A stretch of 64,000 nt of DNA from Arthrinium phaeospermum (lineage: Eukaryota; Ascomycota; Sordariomycetes; Amphisphaeriales; Apiosporaceae): contig QYRS01000004.1 in the NCBI GenBank assembly GCA_006503535.1, positions 3,286,001-3,350,000 on the forward strand, in the 5' to 3' direction. Below the pieces are notes generated by a model. It saw only the letters and a list, made by a program, of their open reading frames with translations, searched no databases and was not told the origin of the DNA. Both the position numbers and the translations under genes were made by a program. This document shows, piece by piece, positions 1-12,194 of the stretch. Each line of letters begins with the position of its first letter. Position 1 is the first letter of the stretch.

Positions 1-2160
1 AAATATATATTAAATATATAATTTATCTAAAAATTAATAATTTTTTAAATAAAAAAACATCCGTTATTTTTATAATAAAATATATACCTTATTTTTAATA
101 TTAAAATATAAATTTAACTCATATAAAATAATATTATTAAATTGTTATTAAAATTTAAGCTTAAATTTATTAATAAAAAAACAGCTTATATAATTAATAT
201 ATATTAAATATAAATTATATATAAAATCGGTTTAAAAATAACTTATATATAATAAAATATTTAAGCTTTATTTCGTTAAAATATTACCGTATTATTTTAA
301 ATAATTCGTAAATATCGAAATCGGGTAACGACGAATAATAATTATATAACCTTCGATATATAATAATAAAAAATTAAATATATTAATTATATAAGATATA
401 TATCGAATTTATATAAAAATATAAAACTTAGTTTTACCTTAACCTTATAAATAATTATATTTTAAATAATTAATATATTTAAAATATATTTATATAATAA
501 ATATATATTATTATATATTAATTATCTTATTATAAATCGATTAATTTAAATATATTACTTTTATTATTTATTATACCTGTTTTTAAATAAAGCTTTTAAA
601 TACAATATATCGATTCGTAATATAAATAATAAAAGAAGGAATATACGATAATACGATTTAACGTTATTATTAAAAAATATTTAATAAATATATATTAAAA
701 GTATTATTAATATATTAATTATATATAAAATATATATTAAAATAATTTATACTATTCTTCGTAAATATTATAAGCTAACACCTTTCGCATATATATTAAT
801 TCGATCCTTAAATACGGTAAAATTTAAAAAAGTAACAAAACTCTATTTAAATAATATAAAATTTTTTATAAATTTATTAATATATTTTAATATAAAATAA
901 AAATAAATTATATATAAATATATTTTTCTGAATTTTTAAATTAGTATAGTTTATTATAATTAATTTAGGAGTTTTTTTAAAATATTTTAAATAAATATAA
1001 GGTCGATATAATTATAATATATTTGATATAATAAATTTTAATTTAATAAAAAATATATTAAAATATTATTATATTAATATAATCGATATTATATTTTATT
1101 AATAATATTATTTAATTTAAACATATATTTAATATATATTAAATATATTTTAAAATAAAATTTATTTAAAAAATTAAAATAAGACGATATTTATCGATAA
1201 TTTAATATTTAAACGAGTATTAAATTAAATTTAAGAATTTAATTAATATATTTAATATATATTTATATATATTTATTATATATTTAATAAATTATTTATT
1301 TAAACGTTTTTATTGTTATATTACGGTTATATTTTAATTTTAATATATTCGATAAAAAAAAATAATAAAATATTATAATATTAATATTAAATATATAAAT
1401 ATTTATTATTATAAAATAATTTTATATTTTATATATATTAATAATATATTTTTTTTTTATCGATAATAAAACTTTATTTTAAAATAATTTTTTATATAAA
1501 TTAATATATATAAATATAAATAAAATATACGTAATATATTTATTATTTATATTTTTTCGAATTTTTTAAATATTCTTCTTTTATTTCGAATAGGGATTTT
1601 TAATAGGCTATATAAAAATATCGATAGGTAGTTTCGATTAAATATATTTAAATAATATTTAATTAAAATATAATTTAATATATATAAAATTTATATTAAA
1701 TTTATTATTAAAGTTTAAATCGGTATTTGATAATTTTTTAAATATTATAATAAAAGTAATAAAATATAATATAAATTAAATATATATTCGATATAAAATA
1801 AATTAAATATTAAAATATTATTATAAAAAATATATATTACGTTATTACGTTATAATATATTAAATTAACGGTATAAATTACTCTTTATTTAAATTTTTTA
1901 ACGATTAATATATTTAATATAAATATTTAAAAAAATTTAAAAAATCGAAAAGGTTAAAAATAACGTTATTTTTTATCGAAATCGAACCTATATCTTTTTA
2001 ATTCTATAAATATTACTATTAAATTAAATATTCGGTAAGAAATAACGTTATATTTAACCTCTTCGATAAAAAAAAAAATTATAATAATATATTAAATTAA
2101 TTTAATATTAAAATATTTTATATTTAATATACGTAAAAGTTTAACGCCTGTTACTATTAA
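1..2160. repeat. AT-rich RIP-type repeat relic
   Basis: The block is almost entirely A and T with no usable reading frame, and much of the remaining G and C sits in CpG (tcga, acgt, ttcg). CpA and TpG are rare. That is the expected outcome of repeat-induced point mutation, which converts C to T at CpA on both strands of duplicated DNA in Pezizomycotina. It ends sharply near 2160, where ordinary balanced-composition DNA begins. The parent is probably a transposable element or other duplicated sequence, but it is too eroded for me to name the family. The left end is cut by the window. The composition is seen directly; RIP as the cause is inferred. Confidence 0.85.
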
Positions 2161-5100
2161 CTTGGCGGGTAGCTCATGCGTATTTGATAGGCGTTAAGCT
2201 AAAGTGATATGGGAGTGAGCTGAAACCCGCGACACCAAAAGCCTCACATAGCCACGCAGGCAGCACCTCGCCAGACTTGCCCAACCTGACCTCGAAAACG
2301 TTCCTGACAGGTTCGATGTGCCCGTCCCCTACGTCACGGTCCAGACTTGCTTGTTTCCGAGGAAGGAAGACGACGACGAGGGGTTTATCGGGGCCTCTTA
2401 CACGTAGGGATGGCGACATTGTTTGATGTTGATCACGCGGTAGCAATGTTCGCAACAGGCGCACAGTAGTGCACAGGGGATGCAGTCCGAGGCATCGATC
2501 TATCTATTAGACTAGACGAATCCAGTGATCAGCCGTTGGATGCGTTAAATAGCACCTCCTGGGTTCTGGTCATGTTGAAATTCAACGAAGTCCTCAAATC
2601 TCGGGGTTGAGCCCCATTCAGTCGTAAGCAGCTCGACATGCCCTGCAGCAGAGCCGGCCAGGTTAGAATCTTGGGCGGTATCTTGTCTCGCCCATCTGAT
2701 GATTGTCAGCCCTCTTCTTTGGTCTGCTTGGCTTTTTATCCCCCCTCTACCTCACCCCGTATCGTTGATATTTTTCCCGACCCAAAAAGAAAAGTACGAT
2801 GAAACGAAGCGCACACGAGTACTGCGGCGTTTCAGCGCCGTCTAATATCAACAAGCCGGCCAATCAGCGGCTGCAGCGCGTGAAACGCCTTCTCGCCCTC
2901 CCTCCCAGACTCCTCCCAGACAGCCAGACTCCCAGACTGCGCATCCCGGTAGGCGCTGTTTCCAAACTGTGGAACCCCTTAGCGCAAAACCTCGTAATGC
3001 TCGTAATACACCTTTTCCCTTCCGTTGCAGAGCCGGGAAAAACAGGCAAATGAAAGGAGCGCGAACAAGAGGGCGAACTGTTGCATTCTTCTTTTAGAAC
3101 ATGCACCGAAACTGCCGACCTGGAAACCGCAAGCGGGCCCGACGATCGGTGGAGATAGGTATCGCATGAGGCAGATTTGCCTGCCAGCTTGCCGCGAGTA
3201 ATCTGCGGGTGTTTGCCAGCAACTAGTACTGGACCGGAACTGGGCGGCTTTCATCTCATCTCGTCACGTATATTGCCCAATTTAGAACAAAATCGAAGGC
3301 GACTGCATCTTGGCGATTGAAGGTAAATAAGAATAAGAATTCCTGCCAGCCGAAATTGAGGGTTTGTTTTATCTCCCGGTTGACTGACCGACTTTCGTGC
3401 TGGAGGCCCGTTCCTCAGCTACATCTTACCGGAAGAAACATTTGATACTGCACATACCCTCTATGCTCGCATTCCAGACCGGCTCGCCTTGCAGGTATAG
3501 AGGAGACCCCTTTCCATAGTGCAGCTGTCAAGGTGAACATCGTTTTATTTGTGACTTTTAGCGACCGGTGCTACGGAGTAGTCGTCTTGGAACCCCAGAC
3601 TTGGCCTCCTGCAAGCGGCTGCACTGGCTCGATTTGGGGGTGTTCCGAACGCTAGGTTACCCCCGTTCCTGCATCATGCCATGCCACATGAAAAGAGGCT
3701 TTGCTTGACTAGAGAGTTGACACACTGACGGGTGACGGGGGAAGGATGGGGGATGGCTTTGTTTGGGCAGGATTTCACCGGCTCGGGTCTGCAAAGTCAC
3801 ACGATGGATGTGATTTGTTTCCGTCTACGTAACACACGCTGCTTACTATGTGCTTGCATACCTGGGCGTATCAATTGGATTGGCACCCAAGCTGCTGCTG
3901 CTATTCTTGCGACTGTGACACTTCCAACGAGGCGTCAAGAAACGGACAAGACACGACAAGAAAGAGGGCGGTTCATGCCTGTTTGGTTTGTTTGAAGTCA
4001 GGGAGGGCCCTTCAGCCTCCAAACCTCCTCGAGGAAGGAAGAAAAAGGAGGCAGGAGAAATGAGAGAGACTTCGATGTAGTATGCGTAACCGACGTGCCG
4101 AAGAAATGCGATAGGTTTGTTGGCGATGTCACCATGGCTGACCACTCGGTTGCGAAAGGGTCCATGCATGGAAATGGGATGCACCTCTCTTTGAGGCTCA
4201 AATCCCAAAAGTCATGTCGGCACTACTACCACCAAACAAGCGCCGCCCAGCTGTTCGCTCGAGCAGGCCAGCAAATGCAATTTGCCAGGCTTGGACCCCC
4301 CCGCATCTCATTATTCTGCTACAACGTCTCTTGTCCAGACGTTTCTTAGCCATCGCAGACCCCCGTCCTGCACTCTTGGCTCTGTCGCACATCTGCCTCT
4401 GCGCCCAAACAACCAAGCCCAAAGGGGATAGAGCTGGGTCGATTACCGCTGCAGGCCAGGGGCCCTGTCGTTTGACTTGGCGGCCGGGTTATGGGGCTTG
4501 TCCTTTATGCTTGGCGCCGACCACTCACGGCCATTCAAGCTCACGGAGCCCTGCTTCCCTGCGGCTCCACGCCCGTTGACTTGCCCCGTTCGGGAAATTC
4601 CACTTCATGCTTCACCAACTGACTGAATGCTACCTACACTTCGGTCCAGAATGCCATTCCACCCGCCAGCCGCTCCTCCTGGCTCAGCTAACTCCGCCCG
4701 CCCCTGTCGCCTCCAAGTGGGCAGGGGCGGTCCCAGTTCTGGTCCCAGCTGTGCAACCTGCCCTGCAAGATGCCCTGCCCTGACATGAAGTCTGGACGGC
4801 TCGATCTGTCTTGGTATATACTTATATCGATATCCCGACGTCCATTCTCTAGCCATCCCTCTCCCATTCTCTTTCCGCTCTTGTCCATCCTCTCAGAAGC
4901 GTTTCTCTTCTTGTTTTATCGGTAGAACCATCTTTTTTATATTCTTGGAAGCTCGTGAAGGATTTACTGTGTATTGTCCTAACAGCTCTTTATTGTTATT
5001 ACAATCACCGAAACTCCCTTCCCTTCCATACCTATTGTTCACCGATTTTTACTTCACTTCGCCTACCCGGCCTATTCTGTCATTGCCTCGCCTGGAGCTG

Positions 5101-5272
5101 GATTGTTAACTTCTTTTTTGGAAATTCACCAATCACCTCGACGACATCTTGTTTAACGACATCAACCGGATAACATTCCTTCGGCCACTTTCAAACTCAT
5201 CCTTTTCGACTTGTCTGGCACAAAACAGAAAAAGTACTCTCTTTATATCTTTGCATATCAACTATATTCAAG
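2161..5272. other. Gene-free stretch between RIP block and subtilisin
   Basis: Composition is normal, but no open frame here has a recognisable family or a credible exon structure. Short frames on both strands look random. The last 500 bp or so are pyrimidine-rich (runs such as cttcttgttttatc), with a TATA-like stretch near 4815 (tatatacttatat). This is the likely promoter and 5' leader of the subtilisin gene. Confidence 0.6.
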
Positions 5273-6618
5273 ATGGCTCCTCGCATCACTACCTTCCTCA
5301 CCGCCGCCCTCGCGGCCGTTGTCGGTGCCTCGCCCCTCGGCGCCCGGCAAGACGCCAACGCCCCCGTCGTTATGGGCGTCCCCATCTCCAACCCCAACGC
5401 CACGGACATCATCCCCAACGCCTACATCATGGTCTACAAGCCTGGCATGAGCCAGGAGGCAGTCCAGGCTCACCAGATGACCCTGAGCTCCGCCCTGCGC
5501 AAGCGTAACATCGGCAAGCGTGGTCTCGACGGCAACCCGCTCTCCACTGAGCTCAAGAGCGTCTCCATGGGTGGCTGGAACGCCGCTGCCTTCCAGGCCG
5601 ACGACTTCATGGCCGCCGACGTCAGCGCCGGCCCTGAGTGCGACTACATCGAGGCCGATGTCAAGGTCAAGGCTTTCGCCCTGATGTCCCAGATGAACGC
5701 CCCCTCGGGCCTGGTCCGTCTCTCTCACGCCTCCGCCACTGGCAGCAACGCCTCTGCTCAGGGCTACACCTTCGACGACTCTGCCGGCGAGGGCATCACC
5801 GCCTACGTCGTCGACACTGGTGTCTTGGCCACTCACTCCGAGTTCCAGGGCCGCGCCGAGCAGGCCGCCAACTTCGTCAACAAGGTCGACACTGACGAGA
5901 ACGGTCACGGTTCTCACGTTTCCGGTACCATTGCCGGTGCTACCTTCGGTGTCGCCAAGAAGGCCAAGATTGTCGGTGTCAAGGTTCTCGGCGCTGACGG
6001 TGGCGGCAGCAACTCCGGTGTCCTCCAGGGTCTTCAGTTCGTCGCTGACGATGCCAAGAAGCGAGGTGTTACTGGCAAGGCCGTCATGAACATGTCTCTC
6101 GGTGGTTCCAAGTCCCAGGCCATTAACACTGCCGTTGAGAAGATCGCCGCTGCTGGTGTCGTCCCCGTCGTCGCTGCCGGTAACGAGAACCAGGACTCCG
6201 CCAACGTCTCCCCTGCTTCTGCTCCCAACGCCATCACTGTCGGTGCCATTGACCAGCTCACCGATGCCAAGGCCAGCTTCTCCAACTTCGGCCCCGATGT
6301 CGATGTCTTCGGCCCCGGTGTCAAGGTCCAGTCCGTTGGCATCAAGAGCGACACCGACACCGCCACCCTGTCCGGTACTTCCATGGGTATGTTTTCCTCT
6401 ACGAATTTCCCGTGTCTACTGTTTCTGTTTACTAACTTGTTTGCTCAGCCTCTCCCCACATTGCCGGTCTCGCCGCCTACCTGATGGCTCTTGAGAAGAT
6501 CGACACCGTCGCCGGTGTTACCGACCGCATCAAGACCCTCGGCACTGCCAGCGGTGCTGCCGTCAAGGCCAACACCCGTGGCACCACCAACACCATCGCC
6601 AACAACGGCAACCTGTAG
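5273..6618 (+). CDS. Secreted subtilisin-like serine protease (S8, proteinase K type)
   Basis: Two exons, 5273-6386 and 6449-6618, encode 427 aa. The 62-bp intron splits the codon right after the catalytic serine motif, so GTSM is followed by ASPH across the junction. A signal peptide (residues 1 to about 19) precedes an I9-type propeptide (about 20-140) and then the peptidase domain. The triad is visible as Asp181 (VVDTGV), His212 ([10 protein letters not shown]) and Ser370 (GTSMASPH), with oxyanion Asn304 in AAGNEN. The family comprises extracellular alkaline endoproteases used in nutrition, and in insect or nematode pathogens in cuticle degradation; which role applies here cannot be read from sequence. 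The exons are rich in C-ending codons, as in highly expressed fungal genes. The start is the only ATG that gives a signal peptide. Confidence 0.95.
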
Positions 6619-8540
6619 GTCAGGTTAGCTGCCGGCTCGTGTCTAAGACCCCGATAAGAGAACCCCCTGGTACGGATGCATATGCAATTGCGCAGCCCTT
6701 GTATATCCCACATCATCTTTTTACCCCTCGAAAATGATTGGTTACTATATCCACCAGACATACTTTTATCGTACAAAACAAAACCAGAAAACCTCGTCCC
6801 CAGCGTTCTTTCTTCGGGGGGCTGAAATATCTGCCACCCATTTCTCCATGTCAGCGAGCGAAAGCATAGCATCTCTTGCATTCAAACATCAATAGAACAG
6901 AGCAGCGGAAAGGGGGAGAATCTTGGCTTGATAGACATCTGTTGTTTTTTCCAGCGGATATTTGCGCGCATTTTCATCCCCCGAAAGCGCGGAGGAACCA
7001 CGAGAAAAGAAGAGAGGAGTTTGTTGAGGCGACAACATCTAATCAACGATTACTTTGCACATGGTTTCAAAAGACCTTTGTGCCGGAGAAGTAAATCTAC
7101 GCTTCGAGGTGGGAGAGAAACAAATAATAATAACGAGAATCGAGATCCTCAGATCAAAAACAACAACCACTGCCTCTCCTGCCTACCTACTTCGTGAATG
7201 AACTGTGTGTGTGTGAGCCTATTCTAGTCCCCCATCCCGCCTGTAGCGTATCCCATGAAAACGCCGATACCTACCTGACCGACAAACACGCCCAGCCACA
7301 TTTGCATTCCCCTGCAGTATGGACGTTTATGCCTACCTCACGCACTATTTTAATCCATCCACACCGACCCCCGGTGGATAAAGCAGGATTTGATCGATTA
7401 GACGCGCAAGCCACCTGAGACGTGAGATTGCTCCCCCGAAGGGCCCCGACGACACCGACAAGCAGCCGATCAGTAAAGGGCCCAGACGGAAGCGAGAAGC
7501 GCCAAGAGGGCCAGTCAATGGGGAGGGAAATGGCTGACGCCGGGGCGGAAACGCAAGCTGTTTCCGACTTGACTCTGCGCTACTGAGGGACGGAAGAAGG
7601 GGCGCAAAACAATACCGTAAACCCAGTACCCACCATACAAACAAAACGAAATAGAACAATCAGCATAGTCACTTGTATATCTAGGTAGAGACTGGTTGTT
7701 GTGGCTAACCGGATCGCTAAAATCAGATTTCCCGAGATTCATTGAACTTCCCTGATGTAGTTGTCTTTCTAGTTCGAGCAAAATAAGTATGACACATGAG
7801 AAGTACGTATGTACTTGTGCAGCATGATAGTTTGGAAGTTTCTGATGTTGAATTCTTTTTGATGGTAATATAAACTGAATTTTTTTTTCTCTCGCCGTCG
7901 CCTTTAATGTTTACACCAAATCCGTGACATATTGGTATGTTCTTACTATGGCAGATTGGGAACATGAAGGTGCGCACGTCATCTACATTCAAGCACTTGG
8001 GACATGTTGCACATAACATAATGAAAAAGGGGTATGTTCGCGATCTACAGCCTTGAGTTCCTCAACCAGGAGAATGAGAGCTCAAGACTATATGCCTACG
8101 ACCCTGAATAAGGTCGGTACCACTCGTGATGGGATTTGCTTTCAGCACTTCTCGGCGCAACCACAGTCATGAAAAGGACTGAATTGTAATTTGACATCCG
8201 TGCTTGGTTTGTTTGGGAAGGGTAGACAAGAGAAACCGGCTCCCATGGCCGCCATGACTCCGACATTTGTCACTTGCGCATGTTGGGTGTGGTGGGACGA
8301 GTCTTTGGAAAGACAAATGACAACGACCTGCGGTCCGAGCCGCTGTCGCAGCTGACTCGCTCATGATACATTAAGATATGATAATATGTAGCTTCGTTCG
8401 TGAAACGTGTTTCGACCAATCATTTCCCTGATGTCAGCCAAAATTGTAAGTGCCTTGAACCCGGACCTCCTTTGGTCGGGTAATCATATGGGCGGGGATG
8501 TACATGAAAAGGGCAAAAAGGGTATAAAACTTGAAGGCGA
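6619..8540. other. Gene-free stretch, subtilisin to ERG9
   Basis: These 1.9 kb separate the 3' ends of two convergent genes. I see no credible coding frame, no tRNA-like structure and no long repeat. Presumably it holds the 3' untranslated regions of both neighbours. Confidence 0.6.
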
Positions 8541-9999
8541 TTATAATTCGTCGTGAGCGCCTGTGATGGCGGCTGCTGTTGTTGTTGCCACGGAAGAAAC
8601 GGTTTGGTTAGCTCCTTGGAACATGAGGTCGAAGCGTGCGCCAGCGATCCACGCCACACCAATCTGGAGGTCCTGTTAGTATGTTGCAATGGCAGGGAGG
8701 ACAGTATGATCTTACCATGAGTGCTGATATTAACAGAAGAACACCCACGATACCTCCAACCAGTATCAGGTTCTCCTTGAACTCAGCGGTCGCCTCTTCG
8801 TTTTGCTTCTCCGCAAGCAATGCGGCCTTCTTGGGATCTTGTGTCGGGAAGAGGGTCTCGATGAACTGCTCAATCTTGCCACAAGCGGCACTGATTTCCA
8901 AGAAATGAGGATCTCTGGGATCGTTCTTGGCGGCGATCTTTCTCGTATACCGCCTGAAGGTGTCGCATACGACTCGGAGGTTTTGAGTAGACTCGATCAT
9001 GAGTTGGCAGGCATCGCCTTTAGTAATCTTGATGTGGCTATAAAAGATGGCAGGGTTCTGGAAAATTAGGTCGATGGTCGCAATCGCCATGCTTTGGGGA
9101 ATGGCAACAAAGTTGAAGACACTCTGCTCGCGTATGCCAGCCATGTAGAATAGGCATTCGTCGGCGTGCTTGAGGGCGTTGAGCACCATCTCGGAGCTGC
9201 AGTGAAGAGCTTTCGTGCGGTTGGCAGGCTCAAACAAGTCTTCCCACTTGTCAACATACTTGCTCCAGATCTCTGTGGGCCAGAAGCGACGCTTGTCGAG
9301 GAAGTCCTCGTGTACGTCTCGGATGATGTTGGTCTTTTGCAGGAACTGGCCCATGCTTTCCGTGAGCTCCATGCGCTCCAGAAGGGCTGGGTTAGCCCAG
9401 TCGCCGGCGACGAAGAGTCGGGTGAGACCCTCGCCGACCAAGCCTGCAACATAATGGCAGTACTCTTCGTACTGGGGCACGGTCTCAACACCCTTGTTAT
9501 TCTCAGCAGCCAAAGCATAGTCGGCCATACCGTTGGCCATCTTGATTGTAATGTCTTCAATGATGTCGTAGTAGTTCTTCTTGAGCTTCTTCAGCTCTAC
9601 GATAACCTCGTCGAAGTGTACCAGGAGGTCCCGGTCCTTCTCGTTAGGCCCGTTCCCGTTGAAGGTCCAACCGTCAGTCTTCATGTACTTGTCGAAGTCG
9701 CGAAGCATGGGCTCTTTCTTCTCGATGGGGATGGTCATGTCGTCTTCGATGGTGTCCAAACCACGCAGGACTAGGTAGAAGAGCGCGATAGGAACAAGCA
9801 TGTCAGGGTTCAGCTCTTGAATGACGGCCGCGAAACTGCGGCTCGTCATGTTCAAGTAGTGAAAACATGTTGCCAACTCCTTGGACTCTTGGGACGTGTC
9901 GCGTCGGTGGACAGGCTCGTGCCAGACCTTCCATTGGATCATGGACCGGAGTTGAACCGGGTGGAAAGAGTAGTAAAGAATGCTCTTGATGGAAGGCAT
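8541..9999 (-). CDS. ERG9: Squalene synthase (farnesyl-diphosphate farnesyltransferase)
   Basis: The enzyme joins two farnesyl diphosphates to squalene with NADPH, the first committed step of ergosterol synthesis, at the ER membrane. Exon 1 runs 9999-8716 and exon 2 8663-8541; the 52-bp intron (GTAAGA...TACTAAC...CAG) is in phase 0. The product is 468 aa. The aspartate-rich motifs are DTIED at 82-86 and RDVHED at 227-232. The N-terminus [20 protein letters not shown] is family-typical and supports this start. A C-terminal membrane anchor starts at about residue 411 ([18 protein letters not shown]) and continues into exon 2 ([11 protein letters not shown]). The predicted last four residues are HDEL, an ER-retrieval signal that would face the lumen. 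Splicing at an AG nine bases upstream would also keep frame, but it lies too close to the branch point. Confidence 0.95.
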
Positions 10000-12194
10000 C
10001 TTTGCTCTGGACTATGTTCTCTTGGCGAAAGGGCCTAAAGGGGGAAGAGAGACTTTGCAGTCTGCTGAAGCTACCAAAGCTCCGCGTTGTTGAACAGCGG
10101 CAGCAGAGGAAGAAGGAGAAGAAGAAGAAGGGAAAAGAACGAGTCAAATACTAACCATAGCAGTGACTCTAGGCAAGAAACAACAACGACAAACTGTACT
10201 GGAGGGTATGGTCTGACGTGAGGCTGCTCTTGTTATGTGGTTGCCAGTCAGAGAAAGCTGGTGGAAGAATGTTGAAGACTCCGACGGTGTTTTTGTCAAG
10301 CCGGGCGAGAAATTGAGAGACGAAATTGGGGAGGAGAGACCTAAGGCGGAGAAATCCTAGCTCCTACCCGCCCGACCAATCAGAGCAGCCAAACCCGACA
10401 AATTGGCCAATTTCATGACCGCCGTTGCCAGTTTTGCTCCCCCATCCGGCTAAGTGCGCTGTACAAGGGGAGTTCTGGAGCAAGCTTGCTTCTGCATTGG
10501 CAGCTCGCGACAAAAGTTGACAGATTGAAGGAAGCAAACGGCTCACGGCTGCATGCATGATCCCACTGACATCAAGCGCCAACTGCCAACATTCAATCGC
10601 AGGAATAAATAAGAGTGGCACGTGCTGTGCTACTGTGTGCTTCCAGCACGAGCTCAAATATCCTCCGGATCTGGATCGATCCACAAAACAGAAGAAGATT
10701 CGATAGAACAGAACGTGGAAAGGTGTCAAAGTGCCCTGGCAGCTCACCTATCAACTTCTATTCTGGCTTCACACAGCCCTGTCCGGTGACGAAGTAACAG
10801 TAGCCAACGCCAACGCGACTAAACAAGTTCAGCCTCATTTGATAAACTGCCTCTTATTACGGAGTATATCGCGGGTCCTACCCGGCACTTTAAGGTTGTT
10901 CTAAGTCGGGTTGACATCAAGGTTAACCTGCAGCGCGGCCAGCAAAAGCAGACATAACCTGGCTGGACTCAGCTGGGTACCTTGCGAACACCGTTTTGTG
11001 TCTATTAGTTGTCACGTGGACGGCCAGCGACCGTTGGAATAGTAGTATGCCAACTGATCCTATCAGTCTGATCTCTGTTCACTGGTGATACCTTCGATCC
11101 ATCTGTTCCCTGCCTCTGTCTACGGCGCTAAAAGTCTTTAGGTAGAGATCAATGGATGGATCCAGTTGGGTACATATGTAGCAGGTATCAGCCAACTATG
11201 GCCACTCATTACCCAACCCCTTACACGGATACACGGATAGATAGCCTTGAGTCTCTGTGTGACTTTGTGTTAGCTGTTCGCAGATGCAGGAGGCTATGTG
11301 ACATGCACAATATCATCTTGGGTATGGCACATCGGGAGAGACGTTTCAAAGTCCCCCAATTCAATGGAGCAGTGATACTCTATGCAGAACTCTGTGTTCC
11401 TGTCGGTGGCTGGCGTGGCCAGATGGCTTCAATCTGTGTTGGACAGCCCCACGCAGCGCATCGTTCGTGGGCTGCCGAGCCTTAAGGTGAGACCCAAAGA
11501 AGTGGCCCATTAAGGGACCATCGCTGGCCATTCTTGACCAGCTCCTGATCCGAGGGGCGAAGGGGAGAAAGCAAGAGACCGTCTATCGATTTCTCATCCA
11601 ATATCGATGGTTCAGTCTGACACCAGATCAGCTAGTACCTGAATAGTCCATGTTGCTGCCGTGCTTACATGGTGTATGTTTGAGTGCTGAATGCAAGAGG
11701 AATACGGATTACCTAACATGTTAAACGCACCGGATCTAAGATGCCATGACAGATAGCCACTTAGTAAGCATTTCGCTAGACACAGCACCGCCTGTAGCCA
11801 GAAGCTCGTAAAGACAGGACGAGGCGTGGGGGCGTGTGACAGCATCTCACTCGTTGCCATTGAGGTAAGTCAATATTGTGTATGTACATGTAGTAAGATG
11901 CAGGTAAGAAGGAGGTACCCCGCCAGCCACAGGACCTCAATTGTCCCCTCGCTCAAGGCGAAACGAAGTCGGTTATCCCTTCCACGTCTCAGCCCAGCTC
12001 AGCATTGAGGCCGTGTTCCTACTCCCTGTACACGTACTACATATTGCAACTGCATTCCCCCCCTGGTCGCCCACCTCTCTATTTAAGTAACCGCAACACG
12101 TCTGCAGTCCATTCATTGCCGGCCAATCCGTCTCTTCTTCTGTACTCACCCACAACCATTCTCCTACCTCTCCAGTAAACACAACACCGCAACC
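10000..12194. other. Divergent intergenic region, ERG9 / UDP-sugar reductase
   Basis: The two flanking genes diverge from this 2.2-kb stretch. It carries a CACGTG palindrome at 11013-11018 (E-box type, a possible bHLH site) and purine-rich leader sequence near 10100-10140 for ERG9. No coding frame with family resemblance is visible. Confidence 0.5.
12079..12090 (+). promoter_or_regulatory. TATA-like box of UDP-sugar epimerase/reductase gene
   Basis: The motif ctatttaagtaa lies about 105 bp before the ATG at 12195 and is followed by a pyrimidine-rich leader. Position and sequence fit a fungal core promoter. Not tested. Confidence 0.4.

Noticed and set aside
2799..4579. Several 60-120 codon frames between the RIP block and the subtilisin gene
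   Set aside because: They overlap one another on both strands, lack recognisable domains or consistent splice sites, and look like chance frames.
5258..5917. Long open frame antisense to the subtilisin gene
   Set aside because: It mirrors the GC-rich codon pattern of the protease on the other strand; the protein is Val/Gly/Asp-rich without family resemblance.
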